DNA of 64,000 bases. Origin: CAZICM01 sp964537685 (GTDB lineage Bacteria > Myxococcota_A > Polyangia > Polyangiales > Polyangiaceae). How positions within the stretch are numbered: position 1 is the stretch's first letter; each line of letters opens with the position of its first letter. The stretch lies in NCBI GenBank assembly GCA_964537685.1, contig CAZICM010000048.1, forward strand, positions 1-64,000, read 5' to 3'. Made by a program: the position numbers and the translations under genes. A model generated the notes under the pieces. That model saw only the letters and a program-made list of their open reading frames with translations. It did not search any database and was not told the origin of the DNA. Shown one piece after another: positions 1-7,954 of this stretch.

Positions 1-163
1 TGGGGCGCTGAGCATGGATGAGCCTTTGGGGAGCCTGGCCGATTTGCTGGAGGGCACCCAAACGGACGGCAATGCCCTGCTGGATCAAGAAGAGCCTGAG
101 GCCGAGGACGAAACGGACAAATCAAAGCAAGGCGGCTGGTTTAGAACTCTTCTTCGCCGCTAG
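1..163 (+). CDS. C-terminal end of an unidentified protein (partial)
   Basis: Reading frame 2 is open from the first bases of the window to a TAG at 161-163 and gives about 53 residues. The sequence is acidic (a run rich in Glu and Asp before a short KSKQGGW stretch) and ends in a basic LLRR tail. No domain can be recognised from so little. The stop lies 6 bases before the next start on the same strand, so it is probably co-transcribed with the aminopeptidase gene. The N-terminal part lies outside the window. Confidence 0.55.
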   Translation, partial: GALSMDEPLGSLADLLEGTQTDGNALLDQEEPEAEDETDKSKQGGWFRTLLRR

Positions 164-169
164 CTTCCG

Positions 170-1255
170 ATGATGAACATTCGCCGGCTCCATCACAGTG
201 CGAGCGCACCAGCCATAACGCTGCTGTTTTTCGCGATAGGCTGGACGCTGGTTGGCTGTGCCCAGACGGGTTATGTGGTGCAGGCAGCTTGTGGCCAGCT
301 CGATATTGCGTTTGCGCGGCGTCCCCTGAATGAAGCGATTGAAGCCGGCGATTTGCCGGAAAAAACAGGCGTTCTGCTGTCGCGCGTCGCCTCCATCAAA
401 TCGTTTGCCGAGCGGCAGGGCCTTCGCTCCACCGACAACTACACCGACTACGCCGAGCTCAACCGGAAGGCCGCGGTCTGGGTCGTCAGCGCCTCCGATC
501 CGCTGCAATTCCGCTTGAAATCATGGTATTTTCCGATTGTTGGCAGCGTGACTTATCTCGGATGGTTTAGCCGCGCCGATGCCGATCGCTTCGCCCGCGA
601 GCTTCGCGGCGAAGGCTTGGATGTGGATGTGAGGCCCGCAAGCGCCTACTCCACGCTCGGATTTTTTAATGATCCAATCCTGTCGACGATGATCGACGAA
701 GGTGAAGGCGCGCTGGGTGAACTTGCGAATGTGGTGCTGCACGAGTCCGTACATGCAACGTTCTATATGCCCGGACAGACTGTTTTGAACGAGAGTGTCG
801 CCAATTTCATCGGAGATATTCTTGCGGAGCGTTATCTCAAGGAAACATATGGTGAAAATTCGATCGAATTGATTGCCTATCTCGAGAACGAAGAAAATCA
901 AAAGAAGCGAACCCAGGCAATGACCATCGCCTACCGAAGGCTCGCGCGGCTCTATGCGTCGGCGCTGTCCGACAGTGAAAAACGGCTGGAAAAGAAGAGG
1001 ATTTTTGATGCGCTGGTACTTGAAATTCATTCCAGGCGGACGCTAAATAACGCTTCCCTCGCTCAATTCAAAGTGTACCGCTCGGGCAATCAAGAACTAC
1101 AGGCCCTGCTCGATGCCTGCGGCGGCGATATTTCCCGCATGCTGGTGGCGCTTCAAACCCTGCGCCCCGAAACCTTCAGCCGCGATCAGCAGCGCGACAT
1201 CGGCGCGGCGATCAAAAGCCTTGCGGTCTCGGGATGCAAAGTGAAAATCGAATAG
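170..1255 (+). CDS. Predicted aminopeptidase lipoprotein (PF10023/COG4324 type)
   Basis: The 361-residue product starts with a hydrophobic signal segment ending in a lipobox-like LVGC (about residues 27-30), so it is probably a lipoprotein. The zinc-protease motif HESVH is at residues 191-195, followed by NESVANFIG about 16 residues later, which supplies the third, Glu, ligand as in gluzincins. The middle region (YTDYAELNRKAAVWVVSASD, then SVTYLGWF) matches my memory of the PF10023 predicted aminopeptidase family. Those proteins are membrane-attached and have no well-defined substrate. Length fits the family. The first ATG (170) and the next one (173) are equally possible starts and no strong ribosome binding site is seen; it is likely translationally linked to the partial gene upstream. 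Confidence 0.8.
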   Translation: MMNIRRLHHSASAPAITLLFFAIGWTLVGCAQTGYVVQAACGQLDIAFARRPLNEAIEAGDLPEKTGVLLSRVASIKSFAERQGLRSTDNYTDYAELNRKAAVWVVSASDPLQFRLKSWYFPIVGSVTYLGWFSRADADRFARELRGEGLDVDVRPASAYSTLGFFNDPILSTMIDEGEGALGELANVVLHESVHATFYMPGQTVLNESVANFIGDILAERYLKETYGENSIELIAYLENEENQKKRTQAMTIAYRRLARLYASALSDSEKRLEKKRIFDALVLEIHSRRTLNNASLAQFKVYRSGNQELQALLDACGGDISRMLVALQTLRPETFSRDQQRDIGAAIKSLAVSGCKVKIE

Positions 1256-1338
1256 CAGCCCTAATTCGGATTCAATATCATTGTTGCTTTATGGTATTCG
1301 ATAAAAACGAAACGGCATTGCACTTTTTTCGTGCCTAA

Positions 1339-1389
1339 AAGCCCCTCGATGAGTTAGATACCGGGTGCAGCGCTCCGTTTGAGGGGCTT
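1339..1389. promoter_or_regulatory. Inverted repeat overlapping the likely ribosome binding site of the TopB-RecQ gene
   Basis: AAGCCCCTC at 1339-1347 is perfectly complementary to GAGGGGCTT at 1381-1389, leaving a 33-base loop. The right arm contains GAGGGG, the best Shine-Dalgarno candidate for the ATG at 1400 (13 bases away). In the mRNA this could form a stem that hides the ribosome binding site, or it could act as an operator. No U-run follows, so a simple terminator is unlikely. The regulatory role is inference. Confidence 0.35.
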
Positions 1390-1399
1390 CTGGACGTGT

Positions 1400-4300
1400 A
1401 TGGCCATCGCCGTTCTTGCCGAAAAACCATCTGTTGCGCGCGATATCGCTCAGGCTCTCGGCGCATCGCGAAGCCGGGACGGGTATTTTGAAGGCAACGG
1501 CTATCGCGTGACATGGGCAATCGGTCACCTTGTGACACTTGCGCAGCCCCATCAAATGCGTCCCGAATGGAAGCGGTGGTCCAGCGATTTATTGCCCATC
1601 CTCCCCAGCGAATGGCCGCTTGTTATACTCGATGAAACTCGTAAACAATTTGATATTATTCGAAAAATATTTATTGATCCATCCATCAAACATATTGTTT
1701 GCGCGACGGATGCCGGCCGCGAGGGCGAGCTGATCTTCCGGTACATTTATGAGGTATCGGGCTGTTCTAAGCCTGTGTTTAGGCTGTGGGTGTCATCGCT
1801 GACCGACGAAGCCATTCAAAAGGGATTCCAAAGACTGAAGCCGATGCAATCGTATGATGGGCTGGCGGATGCTGCGCGGGGCAGGAGCCGAGCCGATTGG
1901 CTTGTCGGAATCAATCTTTCCCGCGCTTATTCGCTGGCGATGAACCAAGAGTTTTCGGTCGGCCGCGTCCAGACGCCCACCTTGGCCATGGTCGTAGAGC
2001 GGGAGCTTTCAATTCGATCGTTTGTTCCCGAAGATTATTTAGAAGTCCACGCGGCTTTTACCGTTCCCGTGCAGTCCGGCGGCGAGGGAACGGAAACGGG
2101 AGCGGGTCCAGCCGGGAAACCTGGGCAATACAATGGTATTTATTTAAAAGATGGTCAGAAAGATCAGCGCAGGCTGCCGGCCGATGGAGAACAGGCTGGG
2201 AAAATCGTTGCGAGGGCGCTTCGCGGGAAGGCTGCAATCGCATCGGTGCGCTCCGAGCGAAAACGGATGCCGCCGCCTTTGCTGTACGACTTGACCGAGC
2301 TTCAGCGGCACGCCAATCGCCTGTATGGCATGAGCGCGCAGCGCACCCTGGATACCGCTCAATCGCTCTACGAGCGAAAGAAACTCATTAGTTATCCGAG
2401 GACCGACAGCCGGCATCTATCCGATGATATGGCCTCCACCTTGGGCGCTGTCGTTCAAGCCGTTGCTCCGCGCTATGCGGGGCTCGTTGCGCCCGGTACG
2501 GGGGAACGCCCTCTGGGAAGAAGATTTGTCGACAATTCAAAAGTAACGGATCATCATGCGATCATTCCGACGGCCACGCCTTCAACGAAAGTAGCGCTCA
2601 GCGCGGAGGAAGAGCGCATTTACGATTTAATCTGCCGGAGGCTGCTATCCGCGTGGCACGGTGATTATATTTATTCCATTACGAATGTATTGACGAGCAT
2701 AACAACCAAAGACGAAGAGTCCGCGGTGCATATCGTCGATTTGTATTTCAGCTCAGGCACGGCTGTCGATTCGATGGGATGGAAAGTGCTCGATATCGGC
2801 GGCGGAAAAAAGAAAGACGTTTCCGCGAAAGCCGAAAAGAAACGTTCAAAAAAATCGGAACGCGAAGCCCTTGGCGAGAAAAAAAGCGAGGACGATTCCG
2901 GCGACGAGCGCGACGACGCCGATGAAGAGCAAGAGCTGCCGCCGGGTTTAATGCAGGGAATGCCAGTGCGGGTACGCGATGCGGAAGCCAAGCAAAAACG
3001 AACGAAGCCTCCCGCGCGATTTACCGAGGCTACGCTGCTCACAGCCATGGAAACGGCGGGCCGCACGCTGGCCGATGAAGAGCTGGCGCAGGCGATGAAA
3101 GACGCTGGATTGGGAACACCGGCGACCCGGGCCTCGACCATTGAAACGCTGCTTGAGCGCGGCTACGCCGAGCGAAAAGGCAAAACGCTGTTCGCTACGG
3201 AAAAGGGCATTGCGCTGATTGACAGCGTGCATCCCAATGTGAAAAGCCCTGCGATGACCGGGGAATGGGAAGCGAGACTGTCCAAAATTCAACGTGGTGA
3301 AGGTCAATTTGATGATTTTATGACTGGCATCGAGGCTTATGTGGGCGAGGTCGTGGCTCAGGTCTTTAAAAAGCCTTCCAAAAGAAAAGACCAGCCGTCC
3401 GCGATCTCTTCCTCGTCGGCTCAAATCCAGCCATCTATCCGATCAAATCGTTCAAGTGCCGACCTTGCAATTTCGTCGGCCGCCATCCATGTCGCCCATG
3501 TGGCCCAGCCGTCTGCGGGCGGGATGATAAATTCATCTGATTTGCCATTATTTTCGAAAGTGATGGCTCCGAAAAAAGGCGACGATCTGCTGAGCCTGCT
3601 TCAGCAATCCTTTGGATTCGCGGCATTTCGGCCTTATCAAGAAGCCGTGTGCAGGGCCGCGACGGCGGGCAGGGATCTCTTGCTTGTAATGCCAACCGGA
3701 GCCGGAAAATCATTGTGTTATCAATTGCCCGGCGTTGCCCGCGGAGGAACGACCATTGTGATCAGTCCATTGATCGCATTGATGGAGGATCAGGCGGCCA
3801 AGCTTCGCGCCCAGGGTTTTCGCGCCGAGCGTATCCACTCCGGCCGCGATCGCCAGGCATCCCGCCACGTTTGCGTCGAATATCTCGCCGGAAATCTCGA
3901 CTTTTTATTTATCGCGCCCGAACGCCTGCGGGTCCCCGGCTTTCCCGAAATGCTCGCCAAGCGAAAGCCCACTCTTGTGGCTGTCGACGAGGCGCATTGC
4001 ATTTCGCATTGGGGACACGATTTTCGGCCCGACTACCGAATGCTCGGTGAGCGTCTCCCCTTGCTCCGCCCATCGCCCGTGATTGCCCTCACCGCGACGG
4101 CCACGCCTCTGGTGCAAGACGATATTTTAGAGCAATTGGGGCTTCAAAATGCGCTTCGATTTATTCATGGATTCCGAAGGGTAAACCTCCACATTGAAGT
4201 CGTGGAAATGATGCCCAGCAGCCGCACAGAAGCCGTCATTTCATTGCTTTCAAACCCGGCCATGCGGCCTGCGATCGTGTATGCGCCGACGCGCAAGAGC

Positions 4301-5464
4301 GCCGAGCAAACCGCGGCCGAGCTCGCGTCCAAATTGCCCGTTGCGGCTTATCACGCAGGGCTTGTGCCCGAGGAGCGCGAGCGGGTACAAACCGCGTTTT
4401 TAGCCGGGAAACTTCAAGTGATTGTGGCGACGATCGCCTTTGGAATGGGTATTGATAAGCCGGATATACGCACCGTTCTGCATACGGCGCTTCCCGCTAG
4501 TGTTGAGGCTTATTACCAAGAAATTGGCCGGGCAGGCCGCGATGGAAAGCCCGCCCGCGCCATTTTAATGCATTCGTTTGCCGACCGTAAAACGCATGAA
4601 TACTTTCATGAACGCGATTATCCCGAGCCCTCCGTGCTGGCGACCATCTATGGATTGCTGAGCGATAAGCAACAATCGAAAGAATCTTTGGCACACCGTA
4701 TGGGAATGGAATTAGATCGTTTTGAGCGAGCTCTCGATAAGCTTTGGATTCACGGAGGCGCCCGGGTCCTCGGGGACGGCGATGTCCGGCGGGGAAATGC
4801 GGATTGGGAACACCCCTACACCGAGCAGCGCAATCATAAATGGGCTCAATTGGTGCAGGTTGGGCGCTTCGCGGAATCGCATGATTGCCGGATGCTGCAT
4901 TTGGTAAGGCATTTCGGCGATCAGGAAGACAGCGGCGAAACCTGCGGGCAATGCGATGTTTGCAGTCCTTCGGCTTGTGTTCTGCGCCAAACGCGCACAC
5001 CGAGCACTTCCGAGCGGAAGGCGATTGAGATAATGATCGAAGCGATCGCCAATTCGGATGGCGTTTCCACTGGAAAGCTATTCAGGGATAATTTTGCCTC
5101 GAGTTCGCTTGACCGGCGCTCCTTTGAACATCTGCTCGGCGGACTTTCGAGGGCGGGCATCGTTGCCCTCCGGGCAGATTCTTTCGAAAAGGATGGCGAA
5201 ACGATTGAATTTCAGCGTGCTTATTTGACGCCCATGGGCTGGAAATTCAAAGAAATAGGCGGCAATCAGATCGAATTGCAAGACGCGATTAAACCCAAAA
5301 AACGCAAGGCCGCGGCGAAAGGCATTTCGGCGAAAACGGCGAAAACACCGAAAACAGTGTCCGCGCGCAAGGTCGGCGAAGAACCGACCCCTGAAGAGCT
5401 GCTCCGCAAAAGAAAGCAGCGCGCATTTTTTGCAATGCGGGCGAAACGCCGTAAAGCCCTTTAG
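1400..5464 (+). CDS. topB/recQ: DNA topoisomerase III (type IA) fused to RecQ helicase
   Basis: One uninterrupted 1354-residue frame. The N-terminal half is a type IA topoisomerase: TOPRIM start AIAVLAEKPSVARDIA, acidic DAGREGELIF (Asp104, Glu108), SVGRVQTPTLAMVVERE, and the catalytic tyrosine in SYPRTDS (Tyr332). A Lys/Glu-rich insert lies at about 470-520. After a Ser-rich linker (about 660-725) a full RecQ helicase follows: Walker A MPTGAGKS (Lys770), DEAH box (863-866), TATAT motif, a GIDKPDIR motif VI region, and four zinc-binding cysteines (about 1161-1193). An RQC-like winged helix comes next, then a basic tail; no HRDC domain is seen. The usual C-terminal zinc fingers of TopB are absent. 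Topo III and RecQ normally work as separate partners dissolving recombination intermediates. A TTG at 1379 is also in frame, but ATG 1400 starts exactly at the conserved family N-terminus. Confidence 0.95.
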   Translation: MAIAVLAEKPSVARDIAQALGASRSRDGYFEGNGYRVTWAIGHLVTLAQPHQMRPEWKRWSSDLLPILPSEWPLVILDETRKQFDIIRKIFIDPSIKHIVCATDAGREGELIFRYIYEVSGCSKPVFRLWVSSLTDEAIQKGFQRLKPMQSYDGLADAARGRSRADWLVGINLSRAYSLAMNQEFSVGRVQTPTLAMVVERELSIRSFVPEDYLEVHAAFTVPVQSGGEGTETGAGPAGKPGQYNGIYLKDGQKDQRRLPADGEQAGKIVARALRGKAAIASVRSERKRMPPPLLYDLTELQRHANRLYGMSAQRTLDTAQSLYERKKLISYPRTDSRHLSDDMASTLGAVVQAVAPRYAGLVAPGTGERPLGRRFVDNSKVTDHHAIIPTATPSTKVALSAEEERIYDLICRRLLSAWHGDYIYSITNVLTSITTKDEESAVHIVDLYFSSGTAVDSMGWKVLDIGGGKKKDVSAKAEKKRSKKSEREALGEKKSEDDSGDERDDADEEQELPPGLMQGMPVRVRDAEAKQKRTKPPARFTEATLLTAMETAGRTLADEELAQAMKDAGLGTPATRASTIETLLERGYAERKGKTLFATEKGIALIDSVHPNVKSPAMTGEWEARLSKIQRGEGQFDDFMTGIEAYVGEVVAQVFKKPSKRKDQPSAISSSSAQIQPSIRSNRSSADLAISSAAIHVAHVAQPSAGGMINSSDLPLFSKVMAPKKGDDLLSLLQQSFGFAAFRPYQEAVCRAATAGRDLLLVMPTGAGKSLCYQLPGVARGGTTIVISPLIALMEDQAAKLRAQGFRAERIHSGRDRQASRHVCVEYLAGNLDFLFIAPERLRVPGFPEMLAKRKPTLVAVDEAHCISHWGHDFRPDYRMLGERLPLLRPSPVIALTATATPLVQDDILEQLGLQNALRFIHGFRRVNLHIEVVEMMPSSRTEAVISLLSNPAMRPAIVYAPTRKSAEQTAAELASKLPVAAYHAGLVPEERERVQTAFLAGKLQVIVATIAFGMGIDKPDIRTVLHTALPASVEAYYQEIGRAGRDGKPARAILMHSFADRKTHEYFHERDYPEPSVLATIYGLLSDKQQSKESLAHRMGMELDRFERALDKLWIHGGARVLGDGDVRRGNADWEHPYTEQRNHKWAQLVQVGRFAESHDCRMLHLVRHFGDQEDSGETCGQCDVCSPSACVLRQTRTPSTSERKAIEIMIEAIANSDGVSTGKLFRDNFASSSLDRRSFEHLLGGLSRAGIVALRADSFEKDGETIEFQRAYLTPMGWKFKEIGGNQIELQDAIKPKKRKAAAKGISAKTAKTPKTVSARKVGEEPTPEELLRKRKQRAFFAMRAKRRKAL

Positions 5465-5554
5465 AAAAAGGCAAAGCGGCTTCAAAAAAAACCGGCGCGG
5501 CGCTTTACAAAAGGCCATCGCTTCGCTCTACTCGCCTGATTCCAGGAGCATGCG

Positions 5555-7924
5555 ATGAGCTCGATCTTCACGGTTCAGTCGGCGGCCTTGCCCGCGAACA
5601 CCCACGTTACGGCATTTGTTGGTCAGGAAGCGCTTTCCAAACCCTATGAATTCGACATTGCATTGAAAGTCACCGGGATTGATCTCGATGTGAGCGCCGC
5701 CGCGGGGGCGCGGGCAACGCTGACAATCGATCGGGGTCCAGCGGCGCCTCCGTTTTTATTTCATGGCATTTTGGCTTCGGTCGAGCTTGTCAACGATTTT
5801 GATATCTATGGCCTCTACCGCGCTAAGCTCGTTCCAACGCTGTGGCAGCTTACGCTCACGCATCACAGCCGTATTTTCACCGACGAATCCATTCCTTCGA
5901 TTATTGAATCGGTGTTGCTATACAGTGGTGTTTCGGCCAAACAGTTTCGATTTGCCCTCGCTCAATCGTATTTACCGCTGGAGCATGTTTGCCAATACCG
6001 CGAAAGCAATTTCAACTTCATTAGCCGGCTTATGGAGCGCGAAGGGATGTACTATTACTTCGAGCAGACCGAAGATACGGAAGTGATGGTCATTACGGAT
6101 ACGAAGGCAACGCATTCGAATTTAACGCCTAAGCCGGTCCGCTATTTTCCCTCGCCGCCAGGAGACATGTCCGCGGGCGAGTCGCTCCGCACCTTTAAAT
6201 GCAAATCGCAAATATTGCCCGCCAGCGTGCTGATGAAGGATTACAACTATCTAAATCCCAGCCTGGATGTGTCGGCAAGCGCGCAGGCGTCGACGGGGCC
6301 GGGCGAAATCGTGATGTATGGCGATAATTTTCAGACGCCCAAGGAAGCCTCGCGTTATGCGCAAATCCGCGCCGAGGAAATCCGCACGCGGCAGACGGTC
6401 TTCACGGGAAGCGGTTATCAATTCTATATGCGTCCCGGTTTCTTATTTCAATTGGATGAGCATTCCCGCCCCTCATTCAATGCAAATTATCTCGCAATCG
6501 ATGTGATGCATATAGGCAATCAATCGCTGACACAAGATGAATTGGAGAATCTATTCGGCGTGGAAAGCGCCGATGTCTACAATGTGACGGTGCAGGCCAT
6601 TGCAAAGGATGTGCAGTTCCGCGCGGCCCGCACAGCACCCTGGCCGCGCATCTTTGGTGTGGTTGATGGCGTGGTCGATGGGCCATCCATGAGTCCATAT
6701 GCCCAAATTGATATGCATGGCCGCTACAAAGTGCGCATTTTCTTCGATGAGAGCGATTTGATTGACGGTTCGGCTTCGACATGGGTGCGCATGCTTCAGC
6801 CTCACGGCGGAAGCATTGAAGGCCAGCACTTCCCCCTTCGGAAGGGCACCGAAGTGCATTTGGTCTTTTTGGGCGGCGATCCAGATCGGCCTGTTATCGC
6901 GGGCGTGGCGCCCAATTCTCAGAAGCCCAGCGTGGTGACGCAAAGCAATTACACGAAGAATGTTATCCGCACGGGATCAAACAATTTTATCGAAATGGAG
7001 GATTTAATTGGCTCGACCTACATTAAGATTTATTGTCCCTATTTAAATTCAATGCTGCATTTGGGTGCCGGAGCGAAGAATTTCGTATTGACAACCGATG
7101 GCGAAGGATTGATTCACACCGGAGCAAGCCTCGAAGTCGATGTCGATGTGAACAAGTCGGAAGACGTCGATGGAAGCGTGACAGAAACCTACCAAGGCCC
7201 ATTTTCCACCGATGTTGTGGACGCGGTGAAGCAGACCTATCACAGCACCTACAACCTGGATGTGACCGGCAAAGTGACCATTAACTATCAAAATGCTCTT
7301 CAATTTGATGTTGCGCTTGCCGCGAATGAAAACTACCATAACGTCCGCAATCTCACGGTGGCCGCGGCGGCTACAGAAAAATTCCAATCCGGCCTCGATA
7401 CGACGGTGAGCGCCGCGCTGGCCAAGCAAACCTATGAAGCCCGCCACGAGCAATATGTGACAGGGGGCGGGCAGCTCGTGGATGTGACAGGCGTGCACGA
7501 TCTGAACGTGAGCGATGCGCAGAATGTGACGATTGGAACCGATAAAACGGATACGATTGGAGGAAACTATACAATCGATGTTGGAGGCAATTTGACGCAT
7601 ACGGTTGCCGGATCGTCGACAATTCAAGTGGCGGGTACGGAGGAATTCTTTAAGTTTGCTAATTCAGCCCAAATTGTCATGGGCAACAAATTCGACGGAT
7701 TTTTGGGCAATTCGCTGAGCTTGACCGTGGGCCTTAAGGCGGAAATTCAAGATGCGATTTCCCTGTCGCTGACGGCGGCTGCGAATATTCAAATTGCGGC
7801 GCTCAAGCTGGTGAGCAATGGTCCGAAAGTTGAACAGGCCGCCGCAAATGCAGAAACCACAGGGCCGAAGTTTAAATTGGGGCCGCTGCATTTTGAAGTT
7901 GAAGGGCTGAAGATCATTTCGTGA
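5555..7924 (+). CDS. vgrG: Type VI secretion system tip protein VgrG
   Basis: 789 residues with the VgrG architecture. A gp27-like base (about 1-370) includes YRESNFNFISRLMEREGMYY, the typical phage-base signature. An OB-fold gp5 region follows (about 370-460, PWPRIFGVVDG to GGDPDRPVIAGV). Then comes a long run of short beta-strand repeats rich in Val, Thr and Asp, forming the needle-like triple helix. No enzymatic C-terminal extension is evident; the last 80 residues are more hydrophobic and then basic. AGGAG sits 8 bases before the ATG. It heads a five-gene same-strand module with DUF2169, pentapeptide, DUF3540 and DUF4150 proteins. No sheath, tube, ATPase or baseplate genes are in the window, so the main apparatus must be elsewhere. 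Confidence 0.93.
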   Translation: MSSIFTVQSAALPANTHVTAFVGQEALSKPYEFDIALKVTGIDLDVSAAAGARATLTIDRGPAAPPFLFHGILASVELVNDFDIYGLYRAKLVPTLWQLTLTHHSRIFTDESIPSIIESVLLYSGVSAKQFRFALAQSYLPLEHVCQYRESNFNFISRLMEREGMYYYFEQTEDTEVMVITDTKATHSNLTPKPVRYFPSPPGDMSAGESLRTFKCKSQILPASVLMKDYNYLNPSLDVSASAQASTGPGEIVMYGDNFQTPKEASRYAQIRAEEIRTRQTVFTGSGYQFYMRPGFLFQLDEHSRPSFNANYLAIDVMHIGNQSLTQDELENLFGVESADVYNVTVQAIAKDVQFRAARTAPWPRIFGVVDGVVDGPSMSPYAQIDMHGRYKVRIFFDESDLIDGSASTWVRMLQPHGGSIEGQHFPLRKGTEVHLVFLGGDPDRPVIAGVAPNSQKPSVVTQSNYTKNVIRTGSNNFIEMEDLIGSTYIKIYCPYLNSMLHLGAGAKNFVLTTDGEGLIHTGASLEVDVDVNKSEDVDGSVTETYQGPFSTDVVDAVKQTYHSTYNLDVTGKVTINYQNALQFDVALAANENYHNVRNLTVAAAATEKFQSGLDTTVSAALAKQTYEARHEQYVTGGGQLVDVTGVHDLNVSDAQNVTIGTDKTDTIGGNYTIDVGGNLTHTVAGSSTIQVAGTEEFFKFANSAQIVMGNKFDGFLGNSLSLTVGLKAEIQDAISLSLTAAANIQIAALKLVSNGPKVEQAAANAETTGPKFKLGPLHFEVEGLKIIS

Positions 7925-7954
7925 AAATAAAATACCAAAGGTTTTCTGCCCAAT

